Shown here: positions 12,460-17,629 of the stretch, in pieces
Layout of the letters: each line of letters opens with the position of its first letter
Position numbering within the stretch: the first letter of the stretch is position 1
Source of the DNA: an uncultured Clostridia bacterium
Lineage (GTDB): Bacteria > Bacillota > Clostridia > Lachnospirales > Lachnospiraceae
DNA: 17,629 bases
Direction: 5' to 3'
NCBI GenBank assembly: GCA_946405675.1
Contig: CAMJIC010000022.1
Coordinates: forward strand, 1-17,629
Notes under the pieces: model-generated
Databases searched by the model: none
The model's input: only the letters and a program-made list of their open reading frames with translations
What the model was told of the DNA's origin: nothing
Position numbers and translations under genes: made by a program

Positions 12460-12536
12460 TACGGCGAGGCTTTCCAACGCAGCAGATGAGCGTTTGGACA
12501 AGTCAGATGTACAAGTTATTCTGTAACAGATCCTTA
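12460..12536 (+). repeat. dispersed repeat R1, diverged copy D
   Basis: The right half, GGACAAGTCAGATGTACAAG to CAGATCCTTA at 12496-12536, aligns well with copies A and B. The left half, beginning GGGCTA near 12460, is only loosely similar. Confidence 0.5.
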
Positions 12537-12768
12537 CCACGTCAGAACCTTATGCAGCTGACTGTCTCCTGATCTTGTTCAAATCCAGCCACCAGGCAGG
12601 CTTGCGGTACCGCTTTTGCGTCAAGTTCAGGGAGGTGCACAAAAAATACCAAAATCTTAAGGAAATGATTCCCTCGTAATTTATGGATTCAGTTTACAAT
12701 ATCTTTTGATGTAACGTCAACATGACGGCTGATTGGCTGATGTCCGAAGTTACAAGTCATGATTAACT

Positions 12769-12809
12769 GTTACAAGCCACACCCCTGCCAGCGGGGCGTG
12801 ACTTGTAAC
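12769..12809. repeat. GTTACAAGYCACRCC hairpin repeat R2, copy 2
   Basis: Left arm GTTACAAGCCACACCCC (12769-12785) and right arm GGGGCGTGACTTGTAAC (12793-12809) pair around a seven-base loop; the two non-matching positions would be G-U pairs in RNA. A further half arm, GTTACAAGTCAT, precedes it at 12750-12761. No T-run follows. It matches the hairpin at 4726-4767. Confidence 0.65.
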
Positions 12810-12863
12810 GATTTACTCCATCGCAGCAGGCGTAAAGGAGGAAGGAGCGGAGGTTTCAGGAAT

Positions 12864-15800
12864 ATGTACGATCATAGATATGACCATTCAGGAAACCAGA
12901 GCGGATACGGTTATGAAGGAACCGTCGGACGATATCGCAATACAGGCAACCGCTGGAATGGAGAGGATCATTGGGACGATGGGAACCGCTGGAATGGAGA
13001 GGGTCATTGGAACGATGGGAACCGCTGGAATGGAGAGGGTCGTTGGAACGATGGGAACCGCTGGAACGGAGAGGGTCGTTGGAACGAAGAGAACCATTGG
13101 AACGAAGAGGATCGTTGGAATGAAGAGAACCGTTGGAACGACGAAGACCGCTGGGAGGATGACGATGAAAATGAATCCGCTTCCGACCGGCATGTGAAAA
13201 GGCGGAAGCGTAAAAAAAAGCGCAGCATTGCGGGGCGGATCTTTTCAACGCTGCTGAAGGTTTTTGTCTTTGGGCTCCTGATCATTGTCATCGTTGTGTC
13301 CATTTATGCGTTTGCCAGATGGAACGCGATCGTAAAGAATGCGCCGGATATTTCGGGGATCACATTTACCCCCGGGCAGTCTGCGACCTATATCTATAAC
13401 AGGGAGGGGAAGCGGGAACAGAAGCTGGCGCTTCCCGATGCCAACCGGGAGATCGTCAACCTGTCTGACGTGCCGCAGGATCTTCAGCATGCGGTGATTG
13501 CGATTGAGGATGCGCGGTTCTACGAACATCATGGGATTGACCCGGTGGGGATCATGCGCGCACTTGTGAAAGGAGTGACGTCGGGGTCATTTTCCCAGGG
13601 TGCAAGTACCATCACACAGCAGCTGCTCAAGAACAGTGTGTTTCCGGGATGGACAACAGAGACAACCTTCCAGGAACGTCTTGAGCGTAAGATCCAGGAA
13701 CAGTATCTGGCGGTGAAGCTGGAGAAAGTCCTGACCAAAGATCAGATTCTGGAGAACTATCTGAATCTGATCAACCTGGGGGCGGGGTGCTATGGAGTGC
13801 AGGCCGCGGCCTACCGGTATTTTGGGAAGCCGGTGCAAGACCTTACGCTTGCGGAGGATGCGGTGATCGCAGGGATCACCCAGAATCCATCCGCTTATAA
13901 TCCTATCACAAACCCGGAAAAGAATGCGCTCAGACGGAAAAAAGTCCTGGATGCGATGCTGGATCAGGGATATATTGACCAGTCAAGATATGATGAGGCG
14001 ATGGCGGATCCCGTTTATGACAGGATTCAGGAAAATGCGTCTACGGTCGATACATCCGGTTCCGTGTATACGTTCTATCAGGATGCGTTGATCGCACAGG
14101 TCATGCAGGATCTGCAGGATGAGCTTGCTTATACCTGGCAGCAGGCGTATCGGGCCGTCTATTCCGGCGGGCTTCGGATCTACTCCGCCCAGAATCCTGA
14201 GGTTCAGAAAATCTGTGATGAGGAATTCGCCAATCCCGGGAATTTTCCCGCAGGAACAAAAGTCGGGATCGATTATGCACTGAGCGTCCAGGCGAAGGAC
14301 AAGACGGTTTCTGACTATGGAAATGAGCATCTTCGGGCTTGGGTGAGAAGCAATCGTGACGCTTCCTTCAATATGATGTATTCGGATGCGCAGCTTGCGA
14401 AAGCGGATGCACAGGCATTCAGGGAGTCTGTTGTCAAAGAAGGGGACACGGTGCTTGGGGAGCGGGTGACAATTACGCCGCAGCCGCAGGCATCCTGTGT
14501 TGTGATTGACCAGTCGAACGGGCTTGTCGCGGCGCTGGTGGGCGGAAGAGGAGATAAGGATGCAAGCCTGACATTGAATCGTGCGTCGTATACGATGCGC
14601 CAGCCCGGGTCGACCTTCAAGATCCTGACAACCTATTCGCCCGCGATTGAAAACAATACGGTAACGCTTGCATCGACAATTGTCGATGAGCCATACACCT
14701 ACAGCTTTGGAACCCCTGTCTATAACGCAGGAAGAACGTATTCGGGAGAGGTGACCATCCGCCGTGCGATCGTGGAATCCATCAATGTTGTCGCTGTAAA
14801 GCTTTTGACACAGATCACACCTCAGGTGGGGTTCGATTTTGCAAAAAAGATGGGGATCTCGACTTTGACAGACCATCTGGAAACGGATTCCGGTATCCTG
14901 ACGGATGTAGGGCAGACGTTGGCGCTGGGCGGGATCAGCCGGGGCGTTACCAATCTGGATCTGACAGGGGCATATGCTTCGATCGCAAATCTGGGGCATT
15001 ATTATCAGCCAAAGTTTTATACGGAGGTGCTGGATCAGTATGGAAATGTGATCCTTGACAACACCAGCCAGAAGCCGCGGACGGTGATGAAGGAAAGCAC
15101 TGCTCAGATCCTGACAAGCGCCATGGAGGATGTAATCAGTGATGAGAATGGAACCGCGCATGGGCAGATTGATCTGGGACAGATGCATGCGGCAGGAAAG
15201 ACCGGAACGACATCTGAATGGAGGGACAGCTGGTTCGTGGGGTATACGCCTTATTACACATGCGGGATATGGGCTGGCTTTGACAACAATGAGGTCATGC
15301 CGGATGAGGACAGATACCACACGTTCAGCAAGATCCTGTGGAATTCGATCATGAACCGGGTGAGCGGGCTGGATGTTCCCATGAGGTTCCGCCTGACGGA
15401 TGGTATCACGGGGATGCGGATCTGCTCATCTTCCCACATGGCGGCATCCGTGAATTGCCCGGAGGAAGAGGTGTATGAGGAGATTTTTGCGGCTGGAACG
15501 CAGCCTCAGTATTATTGCAAAGTACATGGAGACGGATCGCTTGTATCCGGGATGAGCGGGGGGATCGGAGGACAACGGGAGAGTACAGTGGAAGAGCAGG
15601 GTCAGGGGAATGGAGAGGATATTCTGATCCTGAACCAGGATCAAAGCACCTGGCAGACAACGCCGGAACCGAATCCGGAACAAAACCTGGGTCAGACAGC
15701 GCAGAATCCGGAGCAAAACCTGGGTCAGGCAGTGCAGAATCCGGAGCAAAACCTGGGTCAGGGAGCGCAGAATCCGGAACAAAACCTGGGTCAGACAGCG

Positions 15801-16013
15801 CAGAATCCGGAGCAAAACCTGGGTCAGACAGCGCAGAATCCGGAACAAAACCTGGGTCAGGCAGTGCAGAATCCGGAGCAAAACCTGGGTCAGGCAACAC
15901 CGGCTCCGGATCAGCAAGGATCTTCCGGTGACACGATCACCATTTGGAATACAGACTCCAATGTGCCGGAGGAGGCACCTGCTGCGGAGGATGCGATCGT
16001 TATCATTTCCTGA
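12864..16013 (+). CDS. class A penicillin-binding protein (PBP1a type) with terminal repeats
   Basis: This bifunctional peptidoglycan synthase of about 1,049 residues polymerises glycan strands and cross-links peptides outside the membrane. Residues 28-99 are six 12-residue Trp/Asn repeats. A basic KRRKRKKKR stretch and one membrane helix (about 130-151) follow. The glycosyltransferase domain shows EDARFYEHHGID (catalytic Glu215) and QGASTITQQLLKN. The transpeptidase domain shows STFK with Ser583, SIN at 639-641 and KTGTT from Lys779. The C-terminus bears seven 11-residue NPEQNLGQxxQ units (937-1013) and an acidic tail. ATG 12864 follows GGAGG at 12849-12853. An earlier in-frame ATG at 12759 is unlikely because its frame would run through the R2 hairpin. 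It is much longer than a minimal class A PBP, mainly because of the repeats. Confidence 0.95.
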   Translation: MYDHRYDHSGNQSGYGYEGTVGRYRNTGNRWNGEDHWDDGNRWNGEGHWNDGNRWNGEGRWNDGNRWNGEGRWNEENHWNEEDRWNEENRWNDEDRWEDDDENESASDRHVKRRKRKKKRSIAGRIFSTLLKVFVFGLLIIVIVVSIYAFARWNAIVKNAPDISGITFTPGQSATYIYNREGKREQKLALPDANREIVNLSDVPQDLQHAVIAIEDARFYEHHGIDPVGIMRALVKGVTSGSFSQGASTITQQLLKNSVFPGWTTETTFQERLERKIQEQYLAVKLEKVLTKDQILENYLNLINLGAGCYGVQAAAYRYFGKPVQDLTLAEDAVIAGITQNPSAYNPITNPEKNALRRKKVLDAMLDQGYIDQSRYDEAMADPVYDRIQENASTVDTSGSVYTFYQDALIAQVMQDLQDELAYTWQQAYRAVYSGGLRIYSAQNPEVQKICDEEFANPGNFPAGTKVGIDYALSVQAKDKTVSDYGNEHLRAWVRSNRDASFNMMYSDAQLAKADAQAFRESVVKEGDTVLGERVTITPQPQASCVVIDQSNGLVAALVGGRGDKDASLTLNRASYTMRQPGSTFKILTTYSPAIENNTVTLASTIVDEPYTYSFGTPVYNAGRTYSGEVTIRRAIVESINVVAVKLLTQITPQVGFDFAKKMGISTLTDHLETDSGILTDVGQTLALGGISRGVTNLDLTGAYASIANLGHYYQPKFYTEVLDQYGNVILDNTSQKPRTVMKESTAQILTSAMEDVISDENGTAHGQIDLGQMHAAGKTGTTSEWRDSWFVGYTPYYTCGIWAGFDNNEVMPDEDRYHTFSKILWNSIMNRVSGLDVPMRFRLTDGITGMRICSSSHMAASVNCPEEEVYEEIFAAGTQPQYYCKVHGDGSLVSGMSGGIGGQRESTVEEQGQGNGEDILILNQDQSTWQTTPEPNPEQNLGQTAQNPEQNLGQAVQNPEQNLGQGAQNPEQNLGQTAQNPEQNLGQTAQNPEQNLGQAVQNPEQNLGQATPAPDQQGSSGDTITIWNTDSNVPEEAPAAEDAIVIIS
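12945..13160 (+). repeat. 36-bp tandem repeats encoding GNRWNGExRWND units
   Basis: Six 36-bp units encode 12-residue blocks such as GNRWNGEGHWND, each made of two similar six-residue halves. The last two blocks shift from Gly/Asp to Glu-rich versions. They lie in the predicted cytoplasmic N-terminal part of the PBP, before the membrane helix. Confidence 0.85.
15672..15902 (+). repeat. 33-bp tandem repeats encoding NPEQNLGQxxQ units
   Basis: Seven consecutive 33-bp units start with AATCCGGARCAAAACCTGGG and encode NPEQNLGQ followed by TAQ, AVQ or GAQ; the seventh ends ATP. Units are nearly identical in DNA, so slippage could change the copy number. They form an extracellular, Gln/Asn/Pro-rich tail of the PBP. 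Confidence 0.9.
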
Positions 16014-16337
16014 TCATAGCAATCAGAGATTATAATGTCTTCCCGGCCAGCGGAGCTGCCCGTGTATGATGCTTTTCCCTCATCCAAACCCCGCTTCGCC
16101 GGGGAGCCTGTAACCAATTGGATGTGAATTGCTCTGCGCGATGCAGATATCTGTGGATATCAGCTTACGGTACGGGTATAATAAGATGGAATAGCTTCCG
16201 GGAATTCGATAGAAGAAACGGGTGCTGTGGTGTTGAAGGGGATCGCCGGAAGGGAGCTGTTTCTAATCGTCTGGACTTCATGCTGCCGGCAAGGAGAATG
16301 ATGTTGGATAACTGTAATACCAGGAAAGGAAAAGAGA
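16014..16337. other. intergenic region between the PBP and oxidoreductase genes
   Basis: This 324-base region contains a nested hairpin at 16081-16124: CATCCAA pairs with TTGGATG outside, and CCCCG with CGGGG inside around CTTCGC. It may help to end the PBP transcript, though no T-run follows. TATAAT at 16177-16182 could be the -10 of the next gene, but its -35 is weak. No gene is visible. Confidence 0.5.
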
Positions 16338-17321
16338 ATGAAGAAGATCAACTGGGGCGTGATCGGAACGGCAGGAATCGCGAAAGGGCAGACCATTCCG
16401 GGGATGAAGCTGGCTGTAAACTGCAATCTGTATGCGATTGCAGGCCGTGATATCCGGAAGGCGGAGGACTATCAGAAAGAATTCGGATTCGAGAAAGCAT
16501 ATGGAAATTATGATGATCTTCTGGCGGATCCGGAGGTGGAGGCGGTTTATATCGCGCTGCCCAATACGCTGCATTATGAGTGGACGCAGAAGGCGCTTCG
16601 GCACGGGAAGCACGTTCTGTGTGAAAAGCCGCTTGTGCCGACTGCAAGGGAGGCGGAAGAGCTGTTTCGTCTGGCGGATGAGAATGGTGTGATCCTGATG
16701 GAGGCATTTGCTTACCTGCATTCTCCGTGGGTTGCGGCGATCAAACAGGAGATTGACAAGGGAGAGATCGGACAGGTCAGATACATAGAGTCTCAGTTCC
16801 TTACAGCCGACCATGATATCAGCAATATCCGTATGCGGAAAGAAACCAATGGCGGGAGCATATATGACCTTGGCTGCTACAATACGACGATGATCGCATG
16901 GATGCTCGGAAGGCAGCCGGATGAGATACATGCTGCAGCTGTTTTTTCACCGGAGGGAATTGATATTCTTTCGAATGCACTCTTTCAGTACCGGGATGGG
17001 GCGAAAGCGATGATGAATTGCGGTATGGTATTGCAGACAGATGCCGATCTCAGGATCGATCAGCTGCGGATTGAGGGGACGGAGGGCTCTATCCGGTCAA
17101 CGGGGGAATTCAACGGATGCGGTGATATGACCTATACGATCCTGAAAAATGGGAAGGAAGAAGTAAGGATGGTGGCTTCGGTTCCGCAGAACTACTGCCT
17201 TGAAGTGGAACAGCTTGGCAGGTGCATTACGGATGGGGAAAAGCCACATGTATCCCGTGATTTTACCATCGGGAATCTCAGGACGGTCGAGGCCATCCTG
17301 AAACAAATCGGATATTCATGA
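16338..17321 (+). CDS. Gfo/Idh/MocA family NAD(P)-dependent oxidoreductase
   Basis: This protein of 327 residues is a Gfo/Idh/MocA-type dehydrogenase, acting in the cytoplasm on a sugar, inositol or related hydroxyl compound with NAD or NADP. The Rossmann start INWGVIGTAGIA (residues 4-15) carries the dinucleotide-binding glycines. VYIALPNTLHYEW (70-82) and CEKPLVPTAREAEEL (95-109), with the catalytic-region Lys97, are family hallmarks. GGSIYDLGCYNTTM at 172-185 matches the C-terminal substrate domain. The exact substrate cannot be read from sequence, and the neighbouring genes give no pathway. The ATG follows a purine-rich AAAGGAAAAGAG. The gene appears monocistronic and ends at a bidirectional terminator. 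Confidence 0.92.
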   Translation: MKKINWGVIGTAGIAKGQTIPGMKLAVNCNLYAIAGRDIRKAEDYQKEFGFEKAYGNYDDLLADPEVEAVYIALPNTLHYEWTQKALRHGKHVLCEKPLVPTAREAEELFRLADENGVILMEAFAYLHSPWVAAIKQEIDKGEIGQVRYIESQFLTADHDISNIRMRKETNGGSIYDLGCYNTTMIAWMLGRQPDEIHAAAVFSPEGIDILSNALFQYRDGAKAMMNCGMVLQTDADLRIDQLRIEGTEGSIRSTGEFNGCGDMTYTILKNGKEEVRMVASVPQNYCLEVEQLGRCITDGEKPHVSRDFTIGNLRTVEAILKQIGYS

Positions 17322-17344
17322 GCAATATTTCTGGCCAAATGAAA

Positions 17345-17374
17345 GAGGCAATGTCCGTTTCCGGACATTGCCTC
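17345..17374. terminator. bidirectional terminator hairpin
   Basis: GAGGCAATGTCCG at 17345-17357 and CGGACATTGCCTC at 17362-17374 form a perfect 13-bp stem with a four-base loop. It lies between two converging genes. Both flanks are moderately T-rich when read outward, so it probably ends both transcripts. Confidence 0.8.
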
Positions 17375-17387
17375 GATTCTTGTGTAA

Positions 17388-17629
17388 TTACTTCTGCTTC
17401 GAATCCGTTGCTTCTTTTTTTCCCGGCTTCAGCTTCTGATACCACTTTTTCTTTGGCGGCGGTGTCTCGAGCTTTCCCCGGATGGCCTTGACATCCATGA
17501 TGTAGATCCCGCTCAGCGTAGCCTTGACAGATTTCCCTGTCGGGATAAGAGGGAAGATCTTCTGATCAGCAACGAGCGTCATGATCCTGCCCTGTACACG
17601 GGCCTTGACGATGGGCATCTTGGAACGGC
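17388..17629 (-). CDS. unknown protein, C-terminal part (cut by window edge)
   Basis: At least the last 80 codons of a minus-strand gene are present, and the frame is still open at the window edge. The visible part contains GRIMTLVADQKIFPLIPTGK and GIYIMDVKAIRGKLETPPPK, then a very basic tail KKKWYQKLKPGKKEATDSKQK split by a Gly. An ATG at 17616-17618 begins MPIVKARVQG, but no ribosome binding site is seen in the few bases before it, so the true start may lie outside. I do not recognise the family. The beta-like first part and Lys-rich end could fit a nucleic-acid- or membrane-surface-associated protein, but this is only a guess. Confidence 0.6.
   Translation of the reverse strand, partial: RSKMPIVKARVQGRIMTLVADQKIFPLIPTGKSVKATLSGIYIMDVKAIRGKLETPPPKKKWYQKLKPGKKEATDSKQK

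Larger units (their letters stand above)
12413..12863. other. intergenic region with R1 and R2 repeats before the PBP gene
   Basis: This 451-base divergent region separates the YigZ gene from the PBP gene. It contains a diverged R1 copy at about 12460-12536 and the R2 hairpin at 12769-12809. The PBP leader ends in the ribosome binding site. TTTACA at 12693-12698 is the best -35-like element, but no good -10 follows at the right spacing. No promoter can be named confidently for either gene, and I see no coding sequence. Confidence 0.6.

Noticed and set aside
13983..15320. Long open frame of 445 codons antisense to the PBP gene
   Set aside because: It lies wholly opposite the conserved PBP domains, has no recognisable motif, and is rich in Arg, His, Ile and Cys as expected of a GC-biased shadow frame.
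15672..15902. Regular 33-bp repeats as a CRISPR array
   Set aside because: There are no unique spacers; units are contiguous, in frame and encode a protein tail.
15406..15931. Several frames with periodic peptides (such as PDPGFAPDSAL or ESGAKPGSDSA) across the PBP tail
   Set aside because: These are other-frame readings of the 33-bp tandem repeat; the real frame is fixed by continuity with the transpeptidase domain.
16118..16450. 110-codon plus-strand frame overlapping the start of the oxidoreductase
   Set aside because: It is Arg-rich, lacks a ribosome binding site and overlaps the conserved Rossmann start in another frame.

Overview
The window looks like chromosomal DNA of a Clostridia-type Bacillota bacterium, plausibly a Lachnospiraceae relative. 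This is inferred from strong AGGAGG-type ribosome binding sites, frequent TTG and GTG starts, sigma-A-like TTGACA/TATAAT promoters, the rplM-rpsI pair, and the style of the CarD-like, DUF4143 and class A PBP proteins. No tRNA or rRNA gene was recognised. The taxon is an inference, not a search result.

Layout. (1) 1-4044: a TRAP-TAXI uptake locus with a secreted TAXI receptor, a DUF1850 membrane-anchored protein and a fused DctQ-DctM permease. A roughly 80-bp dispersed repeat lies between the last two genes and a palindromic copy lies at the permease stop codon. (2) 4073-4663: a cytidylate-kinase-like protein. (3) 4799-5803: the rplM-rpsI ribosomal operon with a consensus promoter and a leader of about 130 nt. 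(4) 5777-8582: a compact (about 2.8 kb) decayed integrative element lodged in the 3' end of rpsI. It carries a terminator, three copies of a TAGTTAAC...GCTAAC repeat, a DUF4143 AAA ATPase with its own promoter, and a truncated, frameshifted tyrosine integrase. Beyond it lies a second copy of the last 14 codons of rpsI and what is probably the native terminator. (5) 8750-9789: a dispersed repeat, a remnant of another DUF4143 ATPase, and a CarD-like regulator. (6) 10063-12412: housekeeping genes trmO (plus), murI and a YigZ/IMPACT gene (both minus). (7) 12864-16013: a large class A penicillin-binding protein with an unusual Trp/Asn-rich repeat at its cytoplasmic end and a 33-bp tandem repeat at its extracellular end. 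(8) 16338-17321: a Gfo/Idh/MocA oxidoreductase, then a bidirectional terminator and the 3' part of a convergent unknown gene.

The main discovery-type signal is the rpsI-targeted element. The ribosomal gene stays intact because the element supplies the end of its coding sequence and a new terminator. The displaced original end sits 2,783 bp downstream, and its upstream part differs from rpsI only at synonymous codon positions. Secondary signals are two families of intergenic repeats (one about 80 bp, one a GTTACAAGTCACACC hairpin), paired TGAGAASTT inverted boxes flanking the ATPase promoter, a possible short independently transcribed RNA just beyond the element, and the two repeat tracts in the PBP.
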